Shown here: positions 17,017 through 24,369 of the stretch, piece after piece
Numbering within the stretch: position 1 is the stretch's first letter
How the letters are laid out: each line of letters begins with the position of its first letter
Source: Candidatus Zhuqueibacterota bacterium
Lineage (GTDB): Bacteria > Zhuqueibacterota > Zhuqueibacteria > Thermofontimicrobiales > Thiofontviventaceae
Direction of reading: 5' to 3'
Assembly: GCA_016931935.1 (NCBI GenBank)
Contig: JAFGDW010000082.1
Span: forward strand, 1 to 64,000
DNA: 64,000 bases
Notes under the pieces: model-generated
Told to the model about the DNA's origin: nothing
Databases searched by the model: none
Seen by the model: only the letters and a program-made list of their open reading frames with translations
Translations under genes and position numbers: made by a program

Positions 17017-18057
17017 TTACAATAAATTATCCAGGTAAGGTTGAATTTTCTTTTTGACTGCAGGAGCTATAATTTTTAATTCTGACACCAATTCTTCAAA
17101 CTGTTCCGGGTACAACGATTGTGCCCCATCCGACATGGCATGATCGGGATCGGAGTGAACTTCTATTTCCAGCCCATTTGCGCCAGCGGCAACTGCTGCC
17201 CGCGCCATCGGGGCTACTTTATCGCGTCGCCCTGTACCATGGCTGGGGTCGACAATAATCGGTAAATGACTGAGCTTTTGAACGACCGGAATTGCCGAGA
17301 GATCCAGGGTATTGCGCGTGTAGTTTTCAAACGTTCGTATGCCACGTTCACACAGCATCACATCGTAGTTTCCTCCGGCCATCAGGTATTCAGCAGCCAT
17401 CAACCATTCTTCAATTGTGGCGGACATTCCGCGCTTTAGTAATACGGGTTTTCGGACTTTGCCTAATTCACGGAGCAGGATAAAATTTTGCATATTTCGC
17501 GCACCAACCTGTAGAATATCCACATATTTCAAGCAAACTTCTAACTGACTGACATCCATAACTTCGGAAATAATTGCAAGTCCAAATTTATCGCCAGCTT
17601 CGCGCATATATTTCAATCCTTCTTCCCCCAATCCCTGAAAACTATATGGCGAGGTACGTGGTTTAAATGCGCCACCGCGGAGCACATGGGCGCCAGCTTT
17701 TTTCACCTGTTCCGCGATTAACATAATCTGGTCACGGTTTTCCACGGCACACGGTCCGGCCATAAGTACAACGGTATCGTCGCCGATTTTTAAATTGCCA
17801 ATCGAAATAACTGTATCATCCGCATGAAATTCCCGACTGGCCAGCTTATAGGGCTTGGTGATAGGAATGACTTCCAAAACGCCCGGTAATAATTCAATAT
17901 CGCGTCGATCGAATTCGGGACGTTTTTCACCGACAGCCCCCAAAACCGTACGGGTGACGCCATCGGACCTGTGTACATCGAAACCAAGTGATTTCAACCT
18001 ATCCGTCACATTTTTAACATCCGTTTCTTCGGCATGATCTTTCATCACGATGACCAT
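17017..18057 (-). CDS. aroF: 3-deoxy-7-phosphoheptulonate synthase, type I with N-terminal regulatory domain
   Basis: DAHP synthase condenses phosphoenolpyruvate and erythrose 4-phosphate, the first committed step to all aromatic amino acids. The 346 residues match the Thermotoga-type subclass: a ferredoxin-like regulatory domain (about 1-80; MVIVMKDHAEETDVKNV), then a barrel with AGPCAVE, LRGGAFKPRTSPYSFQGLG, QVGARNMQNF, LLKRGM, CERGIRTFE and DPSHGTGRR. In that subclass Tyr and Phe bind the N-terminal domain and inhibit. I use the ATG at 18057 because AAGGAGGA precedes it; the open frame extends to 18081 but would cover that ribosome binding site. It follows chorismate mutase by 20 bases. 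Confidence 0.95.
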   Translation of the reverse strand: MVIVMKDHAEETDVKNVTDRLKSLGFDVHRSDGVTRTVLGAVGEKRPEFDRRDIELLPGVLEVIPITKPYKLASREFHADDTVISIGNLKIGDDTVVLMAGPCAVENRDQIMLIAEQVKKAGAHVLRGGAFKPRTSPYSFQGLGEEGLKYMREAGDKFGLAIISEVMDVSQLEVCLKYVDILQVGARNMQNFILLRELGKVRKPVLLKRGMSATIEEWLMAAEYLMAGGNYDVMLCERGIRTFENYTRNTLDLSAIPVVQKLSHLPIIVDPSHGTGRRDKVAPMARAAVAAGANGLEIEVHSDPDHAMSDGAQSLYPEQFEELVSELKIIAPAVKKKIQPYLDNLL

Positions 18058-18077
18058 GGCTGTTTCCTCCTTCATTG

Positions 18078-18347
18078 TCAATTAGTTCTTGGTGCTGCCT
18101 GCAACCGTCGGCCTTCCTGAATGATAATCCGGAAAATATTAGCAATTGCTTCATCCGTCAACGGACCTTTATTGTGATCATACAATTCCTGCATGATATG
18201 CTGTTCACGATTTTCATCCAGAATAGGGCGATTTTGCAGTTGCTTGAGTTCGCCAATTTTTTCAACCCACTGTGCACGTTCATTTAGTAGTTCAAGAATC
18301 TGCAAATCCAGTTTATCAATATTCTGCCGACAGGTTTCTAACGTCAT
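18078..18347 (-). CDS. chorismate mutase, AroQ class
   Basis: Chorismate mutase rearranges chorismate to prephenate, the branch point toward Phe and Tyr. This free-standing 89-residue protein has the all-helical AroQ pattern: RQNIDKLDLQILELLNERAQWVEKIGELK, then ENREQHIMQELYDHNKGPLTDEAIANIFRIIIQEGRR-type sequence, seen in pieces (Arg11 and Arg28-like positions, Lys in the first helix, and the late Gln-Glu pair). GAGGA lies 8 bases before the ATG. It is the first structural gene of the aromatic operon, 89 bases downstream of the attenuator's T-run, so the leader switch would control it and everything after it. Confidence 0.92.
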   Translation of the reverse strand: MTLETCRQNIDKLDLQILELLNERAQWVEKIGELKQLQNRPILDENREQHIMQELYDHNKGPLTDEAIANIFRIIIQEGRRLQAAPRTN

Positions 18348-18435
18348 AGTAATGTCCTCAGGAATTGAAAATGACTGATTTCGGTTGAATTATTTTTTAG
18401 AAATTTATAAATCAATTACATTGCAGCCATAACAT

Positions 18436-18470
18436 AAAAAAACCCACTACAGATCTTCTATAGTGGGTTT
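18436..18470 (-). terminator. intrinsic terminator in the aromatic operon leader (attenuator)
   Basis: On the minus strand AAACCCACTA (18470-18461) pairs perfectly with TAGTGGGTTT (18449-18440) around an 11-base loop, and the T-run is seven bases (18442-18436). On the plus strand the stem is followed by GATTTG, so it works only in the minus direction. No minus-strand gene ends here: it lies between the promoter at 18654 and chorismate mutase at 18347. It is therefore an attenuator rather than a gene-end terminator. Confidence 0.88.
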
Positions 18471-18493
18471 GATTTGCTCGTCTATGCTTTATT

Positions 18494-18589
18494 TTATTTC
18501 TCGAAACGTTGCGTATCTCTCCCACCATGGTTCGGATAGCCAAAATAAAAATAATAGGAGTAATATCGGAAACTTAAATTTGTATCCAT
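18494..18589 (-). CDS. Tyr/Phe-rich leader peptide of the aromatic operon
   Basis: This 31-codon ORF starts at ATG 18589-18587 and stops at TAA 18496-18494. Codons 7-18 read FRYYSYYFYFGY: six Tyr and three Phe in twelve. The ORF has no Trp codon. An in-frame ATG at 18607 would add six residues (MRHHPT). It follows a strong promoter and precedes an intrinsic terminator and the Phe/Tyr biosynthetic operon. By analogy with pheL-type leaders, scarcity of charged tRNA-Tyr or tRNA-Phe would stall the ribosome in this run and allow read-through. The peptide itself probably has no function. Neither ATG has a strong ribosome binding site, which is the main weakness. The role is inferred; the sequence facts are direct. 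Confidence 0.85.
   Translation of the reverse strand: MDTNLSFRYYSYYFYFGYPNHGGRDTQRFEK
18520..18530 (-). promoter_or_regulatory. attenuator segment 2 (antiterminator arm)
   Basis: CCATGGTGGGA on the minus strand lies inside the leader ORF, from codon 20 on, just past the Tyr/Phe run. ATGGTGGG can pair over 8 bases (one G-U) with CCCACTAT of segment 3 (terminator 5' arm, within 18467-18460). Alternatively the whole segment pairs with TCCCACAATGG (segment 1, 18596-18586) with 10 of 11 matches. These pairings exclude one another. Confidence 0.7.
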
Positions 18590-18596
18590 TGTGGGA
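18586..18596 (-). promoter_or_regulatory. attenuator segment 1 (anti-antiterminator arm)
   Basis: TCCCACAATGG overlaps the leader start codon at 18589. It is complementary to segment 2 (18530-18520) at 10 of 11 positions, the exception being an A-G mismatch. When formed, this pairing would free segment 3 to build the terminator, and it would also cover the leader start codon. Confidence 0.6.
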
Positions 18597-18625
18597 TGAT
18601 GTCTCATTTTGTTTTATTGGAAATA

Positions 18626-18654
18626 AATATACGGATATATATTATGTTTGTCAA
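18626..18654 (-). promoter_or_regulatory. sigma70-type promoter of the aromatic operon
   Basis: On the minus strand a perfect TTGACA (18654-18649) is followed after exactly 17 bases by TATATT (18631-18626). Transcription would start near 18619, giving a short untranslated stretch before the leader ORF. This is the best promoter match in the window. Confidence 0.8.
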
Positions 18655-18911
18655 GTAATTTTTTGCCGGATGTTACGACAAATTTGCATTATAAACGCTG
18701 CCTGAATAGTAAAAGCAGTAATTTTCAGAACATTGAGATCCATTTACACAATAAGAAGTTGTTCAAATCAACTGATAAATTTATAACTAAAAAGTTGCTA
18801 ATTCGTTACCTTCCGCCGTTTATTCATGACACTAACGAATTGGGAACCTTCATGCTTAATCGTCGTTTAGTGTAAATAAACATTTTGCTCTGTGAAGAAA
18901 AGGAGATCCCC
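18655..18911. other. divergent intergenic region between the aromatic operon promoter and pepC
   Basis: Besides the minus-strand promoter at its left edge, this AT-rich stretch must hold the plus-strand pepC promoter, which I cannot place with confidence. Open frames here on the plus strand are antisense to the leader or lack ribosome binding sites. Confidence 0.4.
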
Positions 18912-20258
18912 ATGCCGCTTAAAGGCAACATCGACACGCAAATGATTGATCGATTTAATAAGGATTATCTGAAGAATCAATCACGTCAGGTCATCAAAAA
19001 TTCGATCATTAAAAACGGACTCAAAGCCACCACATTAAATGCTAATGCGGTGCGCAACATGCAACACACATTTTCTGAAGAAATAAAAACCGGCAAGGCA
19101 ACCTCCCAAAAGAGTAGCGGCCGCTGCTGGATGTTTGCCGGGCTAAATGTATTCCGACAGAAAATTTCCGAAGAACTTAACATAAAGGATTTCGAACTTT
19201 CCCAGGTTTACCCGATGTTTTGGGACAAACTCGAGAAATCCAATTATTTTCTTGAAAATATCATTGCAACAGTAGATGAAGATATTTATAGTCGCTTACT
19301 CATGTGGCTGCTTGCCGATCCAATTCAGGATGGAGGTCAATGGGATATGTTCGCCAATCTCATAACCAAGTACGGAGTGGTACCGCAATATGCTATGCCC
19401 GAGACATTCCACAGCAGCAGCTCATATATCATGAATCGTGCAATTACGCTGAAGCTACGTGAATATGCTTCAACGCTGCGTCAGAAACATAAGGATGGCA
19501 GCTCGCTTGTCGATTTGAAATCTATGAAAATGGATATGCTAAACGAAATTTATCGTATGCTTGTTTACTTTCTGGGCGAACCACCAACGATATTCGATTT
19601 TGAATATCGCAACGAAGATAAAGAATTTCATTTCGAACGTAATCTTACACCGCAGGAGTATTTCAAAAAATATGTGAAACTGGATCTGGATAATTTTGTT
19701 AGTGTGATCAATGCACCGACAGCAGATAAACCATTTAACCAGACATTTACCGTACAGTATCTCGGCAATGTAATTGGCGGAAAAGATATTCTATATTTAA
19801 ATGTGGAAAATGATATTTTAAAACAGTTGGCTGTCGCTCAGCTCAAAGATAAAAAACCGGTGTGGTTCGGCTGTGATGTCGGCAAAATGTTGGATACTGA
19901 AAATGGTATCATGGAAAAAGATTTGTACGATTATGAAACTGCATTCGAAACCGCATTCGCCCTGGACAAAGCTGCCCGACTCGATTATCGCGAAAGTCTG
20001 CTAACACATGCGATGGTGTTTACCGGTGTCAATCTGGTCGACGACAAACCCAATCGCTGGAAAGTGGAAAATAGCTGGAGTGACAAATCAGGAAAAGAAG
20101 GCTACTATGTGATGGGCGATTCGTGGTTTGATGAATACAATTATCAAATAGTCATTGAAAAATCGTATCTCCCGGATGAACTAAAACAAGCGCTGGAACA
20201 ACCGCCGGTTGTGTTGCCGCCATGGGATCCAATGGGATCGCTGGCGATGATGCAATAA
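18912..20258 (+). CDS. pepC: C1B family aminopeptidase (PepC/bleomycin hydrolase type)
   Basis: A cytosolic cysteine aminopeptidase of 448 residues in the papain fold. The catalytic Cys is in SSGRCWMFAGLNVFR (near residue 70), the His in LTHAMVFTGVNLVD, and the Asn in WKVENSWSDKSGKEGYY. Homologues form hexameric cages and trim peptides. The length matches the family. AAGGAG directly precedes the ATG at 18912; the open frame runs upstream to 18885 without a better start. It is transcribed divergently from the aromatic operon and converges on the radical SAM gene. Confidence 0.94.
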   Translation: MPLKGNIDTQMIDRFNKDYLKNQSRQVIKNSIIKNGLKATTLNANAVRNMQHTFSEEIKTGKATSQKSSGRCWMFAGLNVFRQKISEELNIKDFELSQVYPMFWDKLEKSNYFLENIIATVDEDIYSRLLMWLLADPIQDGGQWDMFANLITKYGVVPQYAMPETFHSSSSYIMNRAITLKLREYASTLRQKHKDGSSLVDLKSMKMDMLNEIYRMLVYFLGEPPTIFDFEYRNEDKEFHFERNLTPQEYFKKYVKLDLDNFVSVINAPTADKPFNQTFTVQYLGNVIGGKDILYLNVENDILKQLAVAQLKDKKPVWFGCDVGKMLDTENGIMEKDLYDYETAFETAFALDKAARLDYRESLLTHAMVFTGVNLVDDKPNRWKVENSWSDKSGKEGYYVMGDSWFDEYNYQIVIEKSYLPDELKQALEQPPVVLPPWDPMGSLAMMQ

Positions 20259-20300
20259 GTGATTTATTATCTTTTAAATTTATAGTTGGAATTAAGATTT

Positions 20301-20325
20301 GCCATGCATTTCGAAAGTGCGTGGC
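20301..20325. repeat. copy of the GCACTTC/GAAGTGC palindromic repeat
   Basis: GCCATGCATTTCGAAAGTGC followed by GTGGC is an imperfect version of the 25-bp palindrome at 31198-31222. It lies between the convergent pepC and radical SAM genes, where its hairpin could help end both transcripts. Confidence 0.6.
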
Positions 20326-20341
20326 ACGTTTCTCCTTGAAC

Positions 20342-21262
20342 TCACACTCTCGATCCCTGCCACACACCTTTTTCCTCCATCAATTTCTCTACACGCTGAA
20401 TAACCTGTGTTTTCGGCTGTTCCCATCGAGGGGCAATTAATAAATCATCACGAATATCCCCCACCAATCGATGAACAACAACATCGGCAGATAACTCGGG
20501 CAATAGTTCACATAGCAACGCGACATATTCATTTGCTGTAAATACCTTCACACTTCCTTCGGCGTACCATTCCGCCAATGCCGTATGCCACACTACTTGC
20601 AGATGGTGAATTTTTACACCTTCCAGATTCATGCGGTTTATTTCATGAATTGTATAGCGCATCTCATCAATCGATTCTCCAGGCAATCCCAGAATAATAT
20701 GACCGCAAATCAGTATTTTGGGAAAGTAACGTATGAGTTCGACTGTCTGTTGAAAGCATTGGTAATCATGCCCTCGATTAATCAATTCCAACGTCTGGTC
20801 GTGAACTGATTGCAGCCCCAGTTCCAGCCATACCATGTAACGATTTGCGAGGTCTCCCAGATGATCGAGAATATCTTCGGAAATACAATCCGGACGTGTG
20901 CCAATGGCCAGCCCGACAATGTCTTCTGGAAAATCTTCAATCGTCCCCCACCATTCGTGCAGTTGTTCCACTTCGCCATACGTATTGGTTTCCGATTGAA
21001 AATAAACAATAAACTTACCCGCAAATCCACGCTTTCTCGATCGCTGAATACCTGATTGAATTTGTTCCCGCACCGATCCTGTGGCTTCATCAATCGTGCT
21101 GAATCCGGGATTGTAGCAGTAAACACAACCACCTTCCCCATGGCGGCCATCCCGATGCGGACAGCCCAGCCGCGTATGAACTGCTAATTTACGTACCGTA
21201 AACGGGTAATGCTCATTGAGATAATCTTTGAGTCGATAAATAAGTCGTTTTTTTTGGGGCAT
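20342..21262 (-). CDS. radical SAM protein, TIGR01212/YhcC family
   Basis: The protein has about 306 residues. The iron-sulfur cluster motif has the spacing of the YhcC family, with cysteines in LGCPHRDGRHGEGGCVYC near residue 40. Other family blocks are KFIVYFQSETNTYGEVEQL, IGTRPDCISEDILDHL, WLELGLQSVHDQTLELINRGHDY and GHIILGLPGE. The reaction is unknown for the family. Start choice is uncertain: AAAAGGA precedes both the ATG at 21274 and the one at 21262, and I take 21262 as the better spaced. The gene is a single unit ending at the palindromic repeat shared with pepC. Confidence 0.88.
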   Translation of the reverse strand: MPQKKRLIYRLKDYLNEHYPFTVRKLAVHTRLGCPHRDGRHGEGGCVYCYNPGFSTIDEATGSVREQIQSGIQRSRKRGFAGKFIVYFQSETNTYGEVEQLHEWWGTIEDFPEDIVGLAIGTRPDCISEDILDHLGDLANRYMVWLELGLQSVHDQTLELINRGHDYQCFQQTVELIRYFPKILICGHIILGLPGESIDEMRYTIHEINRMNLEGVKIHHLQVVWHTALAEWYAEGSVKVFTANEYVALLCELLPELSADVVVHRLVGDIRDDLLIAPRWEQPKTQVIQRVEKLMEEKGVWQGSRV

Positions 21263-21363
21263 TGTTCGAATCATCCTTTTACGCCTGAGTTGATTAAAGA
21301 TAGCACATTTTGCATAGCCATGCAAACAATTTGTTAAATTACCGTTTCGATTTATCCTCTAAC

Positions 21364-21566
21364 GAAGTGGTTTTCGGATTTTTATTTTTAAAATCACCTG
21401 AATGGAGCTGTATCAAAAGTCTTGTCAAGATTCATCCTGAGCGTTGTCGAAGGATGATAACTTACTATAAAGCAAAATACTTCGACTTCGCTCAGCATGA
21501 AGAAATTATACGAATTTTGACTTTTGATGCAGCCCCGACTTCAAAGTTAAATCCGAAAACCAATTC
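21364..21566. repeat. second inverted-repeat element, interrupted by the 133-bp repeat
   Basis: The left arm GAAGTGGTTTTCGGATTT (21364-21381) and the right arm AAATCCGAAAACCAATTC (21549-21566) are inverted repeats with one mismatch. They match the arms of the intact copy at 42959-43050. The right interior GACTTCAAAGTTAAATCCG also matches the intact copy (GACTTTAAGGTGAAATCCG). Between the arms lies the whole 133-bp repeat copy B, which inserted into this element. Confidence 0.8.
21404..21536 (+). repeat. 133-bp repeat, copy B
   Basis: Ends GGAGCTGTATCAAAAGTC (21404-21421) and GACTTTTGATGCAGCCCC (21519-21536) are inverted repeats with 2 mismatches in 18. The interior is almost identical to copy A (12920-13052). 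No target-site duplication is obvious. Confidence 0.88.
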
Positions 21567-21934
21567 AGCTTTAATATATTACTATCATATCCGCCCAAAC
21601 CGTCGAGCATCATCGACCATTTGGGCGATTTTCATAAAAAATTCTCGCAATGCAATCTTAATTACTTTATTGGAAACAAGGTATTAAATAGACCATTAAT
21701 CTGTGGCATACCCTTTGATTTATCCGTTGTGAAGATCTTCACTATAAGTAAAGGTGTAACCTGAATTTCTAATTTTAATTTATCAAATCAACAAATTGGG
21801 ATTCTGTTATAATCAGTTTGAAACTTAACAAATATCGCTTCGGAGTGAAAACTGATTGAGTAAAAATCTCTTGTAAGAAATTTAAGTGTAATAAATTCTC
21901 CCTCTATCACAACTTAATTGTAAAGGAGTGCATC

Positions 21935-23440
21935 ATGAAACAATGGTTCGGACTGAAGACGCTGGCATTTGGGCTGGCTTTTACTGCTGCAGTTGCCTTG
22001 AACAGTTTTGCCCAGGGCGACCAAAATCAACATCAAAATCAACACGGCGCATGGCCGGATGAATTGCAGGAAGTAACGTTGGAAGGAACAGTCATTATTG
22101 ACTCATCACATGTGAACGTTTATTTTCTTGACATTGATAACGATGGCGTCGCTGATTACCACTTAATGTTTGGGCCAGATTGGTATCAACCGGAAAGTGG
22201 CGCCGTGCGGCCGGAAGACGGTGCGAGTGTTGCAATTGTTGGCGCCCTGCACGATCGGGCAGATGTTCCTCAGGTAATCATATTTGAGCTTGATGGCCTC
22301 GTTTGGCGCGATGCTGTGGAAAACTGGTGGGGTAATGATGAGTGGCCGGAAAATCCAGAAATAGTGTCACTTTCCGGAACCGTGCTTGTTGACACCACCT
22401 ATTTCTACCTTCACTATTATCTCGATGTGGATGGTGATAACGCCCCGGATTATCACCTGTCGTTTGGTCCGCCATGGTACGAAAATGCCGATAGCGTAAT
22501 ACTTCCTGTCGAAGGCGAAACAGTTAACATCACTGGCGTACTGCGTGGTTCTAATGAACTTCCTTGTGTGGAAGTATTTACGATCAATGACGAAACCTGG
22601 CGCGAACCAACCGGGCCGGCACCCTGGGCAGGCATGTGGATTCATAAAGAAGATCAACAAAAACGCCGGGTTCATTCTTCAGTTGATACATGTTCATGGT
22701 TGGAAGTGCCCCCGGGCGCAATGAAAATGAGTGGTGGTCAACATGGTGGTCGCGAATTCCCGGATTCAATTTTCTGTAAGTTCCATGAAGTGTATTGTGA
22801 TAGCCTTCCGGGTGCGGCTGATTCCCTGCAACGTGGCTGGCGAATTCACTTTAGCGATCCCAACGGCCAATCAATGCATGGTAATGGCGCTGGTCTGCAA
22901 TTCATGAAGCAAGTTCGTATGCAATTGCAATTCAAGAATGCTGACGATGATGGTTCACTCACAAAAGCCACCGCAGATGCACCCGAACTTTATGCCTGGA
23001 ACGAAACATCGCAAACATGGCTGCCGGTTGCCGACGCTATGTACGATCCGATTAGCGGTTCATTTTCGCTGGAACCCGAAGCTGTTGAAGTATACTATGC
23101 AGTATTTGAATCGACAAACATTCCAACATCAGTAACGAGCAACACCGTCATGACCCCGGCGACGGCTGAGCTGGGACAAAACTATCCCAATCCGTTCAAT
23201 CCGGAAACGACTATTCGATTTGATTTAACTTCTCCATCCCGTGTCATCCTGACAGTATATAACAGCCTGGGACAACAGGTTACAACATTGGTCAACGGTC
23301 AGGCTGCATCAGGAGTGCATCAGGTTACCTGGGATGGTACAAATAATATTGGACAGATCGTACCTTCAGGTGTTTATTACTATCGGCTTACGCTTGATAA
23401 TGGTCAAACGCAAACACGAAAGATGATGTTTCTGAAATAA
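21935..23440 (+). CDS. secreted protein with duplicated domain and T9SS/FlgD-type C-terminal domain
   Basis: A 501-residue protein with a signal peptide (about 1-26, ending SFA) and a short His/Gln/Asn-rich stretch (QNQHQNQHG). Residues of about 45-125 and 130-210 are two copies of one domain: EGTVIIDSSHVNVYFLDID and SGTVLVDTTYFYLHYYLDVD, each followed by DYHLxFGPxWY. The last 85 residues (NYPNPFNPETTIRFDL, YNSLGQQVTTL, GVYYYRLTL) are the sorting/FlgD Ig-like domain common in FCB bacteria, so the protein probably reaches the cell surface. GGAG precedes the ATG closely. It heads the surface module that includes the Asp-rich repeat protein and barrel downstream. Confidence 0.75.
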   Translation: MKQWFGLKTLAFGLAFTAAVALNSFAQGDQNQHQNQHGAWPDELQEVTLEGTVIIDSSHVNVYFLDIDNDGVADYHLMFGPDWYQPESGAVRPEDGASVAIVGALHDRADVPQVIIFELDGLVWRDAVENWWGNDEWPENPEIVSLSGTVLVDTTYFYLHYYLDVDGDNAPDYHLSFGPPWYENADSVILPVEGETVNITGVLRGSNELPCVEVFTINDETWREPTGPAPWAGMWIHKEDQQKRRVHSSVDTCSWLEVPPGAMKMSGGQHGGREFPDSIFCKFHEVYCDSLPGAADSLQRGWRIHFSDPNGQSMHGNGAGLQFMKQVRMQLQFKNADDDGSLTKATADAPELYAWNETSQTWLPVADAMYDPISGSFSLEPEAVEVYYAVFESTNIPTSVTSNTVMTPATAELGQNYPNPFNPETTIRFDLTSPSRVILTVYNSLGQQVTTLVNGQAASGVHQVTWDGTNNIGQIVPSGVYYYRLTLDNGQTQTRKMMFLK

Positions 23441-23465
23441 AACGATAACATAAAAACCTAAATTA

Positions 23466-23523
23466 GCCACAAATTGACACGGATGCAACACGGATAAAAT
23501 ATGCATCCGTGTTAATCCGTGGC
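23466..23523. repeat. CACGGAT-type inverted repeat downstream of the secreted-protein gene
   Basis: ACACGGATGCA (23477-23487) pairs with TGCATCCGTGT (23502-23512), and GCCAC (23466) pairs with GTGGC (23519). CACGGAT words recur near 35838 and 3091. It may serve as a transcript end, but there is no T-run. Confidence 0.5.
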
Positions 23524-23577
23524 AAAACGAATTAATGTAATAAATAGATTTTAAAATCCATATTTCATTGAATTCAC

Positions 23578-23606
23578 TTGATTTTAACACATGATTTGTG
23601 TATTTT
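23578..23606 (+). promoter_or_regulatory. candidate sigma70-type promoter
   Basis: TTGATT (23578-23583) and TATTTT (23601-23606) are 17 bases apart, and the predicted start near 23613 precedes the GGAGGG/GTG start of the Asp-rich repeat gene. A moderate match only. Confidence 0.35.
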
Positions 23607-23640
23607 TTCTCGTAACAATAAATCCAAACGGAGGGTACCC

Positions 23641-24369
23641 GTGCAACCAAATCTGAAAATAATCGGCGTCATGCTGATTCTGTTTAACGCCTGGATGGGG
23701 TACCTGCCGACGTATGCACAGCCTCCTGACTCCCTGCAGCAAGCCCTGCCCGGATTCATTGATAAAAACAACGATGGCATCAATGATGTATTTCATGACA
23801 AAAATGGCGATGGCAAAAATGACGTTACCCAAAAGCAGTACGCACATTCGTTCGCATTTCAGGATGAAGATAACGACGGCATCAATGACGTGTGGATTGA
23901 TTGTGACGGTGACGGCGTGAATGATCTCATGATTCGCCTACTGCGAAAAATGGGTAAAAAACCACAATACCCATGGGTGGACCGCGACGGCGATGGTATC
24001 CGCGATCCGGGTGTTCAGCCAAGGTATGATGCGGATTTACGAGCATTTGTGTTAGATGAGAATCACGATGACATCAATGACATCACCAGCCAGCAAATCG
24101 ATAAAGAACATGTTTGGGGCTATCGTTACGGCAACCTGGACGAAGAGAATGATGAAGACATGAAAAAATTTGACGATGATAATCATGACGGAATGCACGA
24201 CGGATTCGGCAATCGGTTCGATCAGGATATGAAGGGATGGCGTCACGGCAAACAATTCGATTATTTCATCGACAACGATGGTGATGGTATCAGCGACGAA
24301 CGCGGTATGGGACGATTGGGGAATCGTCGACGAGGACAGAGAGTAGGTCATGGTAAAAATCGGAAATAA
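23641..24369 (+). CDS. secreted Asp-rich repeat protein (EF-hand/TSP3-like), copy 1
   Basis: The protein has 242 residues from a GTG start at 23641, chosen because GGAGGG lies 7 bases upstream and the signal peptide (ending PTYAQ) follows at once. The body is a string of Asp-rich loops: DKNNDGINDVFHDKNGDGKND, seen in units such as DEDNDGINDVW, DCDGDGVNDLM, DRDGDGIRDPG and DNDGDGISDER. These resemble the calcium-binding loops of EF-hand, dockerin and thrombospondin type 3 repeats. The C terminus is basic (RRRGQRVGHGKNRK). It probably binds calcium outside the cell. It overlaps the barrel gene by 20 bases and has a paralogue at 30478-30975. Confidence 0.72.
   Translation: MQPNLKIIGVMLILFNAWMGYLPTYAQPPDSLQQALPGFIDKNNDGINDVFHDKNGDGKNDVTQKQYAHSFAFQDEDNDGINDVWIDCDGDGVNDLMIRLLRKMGKKPQYPWVDRDGDGIRDPGVQPRYDADLRAFVLDENHDDINDITSQQIDKEHVWGYRYGNLDEENDEDMKKFDDDNHDGMHDGFGNRFDQDMKGWRHGKQFDYFIDNDGDGISDERGMGRLGNRRRGQRVGHGKNRK

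Larger units (their letters stand above)
21263..21934. other. 672-bp intergenic region with nested repeats
   Basis: This divergent gap contains the composite repeat at 21364-21566. From 21570 to 21934 it is AT-rich leader sequence for the secreted-protein gene at 21935. A weak sigma54-like match (TGGCATA, 4 bases, TTGAT) occurs at 21704-21719, but it lacks the -12 GC. No RNA gene is seen. Confidence 0.4.

Noticed and set aside
18463-18705. 80-codon plus-strand open frame upstream of pepC
   Set aside because: It is antisense to the Tyr/Phe leader and its promoter, lacks a ribosome binding site and has no recognisable protein character.
21310-21687. 125-codon plus-strand open frame
   Set aside because: It runs straight through the nested repeats; the coding sequence would consist of repeat DNA.
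21704-21719. sigma54 promoter before the secreted-protein gene at 21935
   Set aside because: The -12 element reads TTGAT without the GC pair and lies over 200 bases from the start codon.
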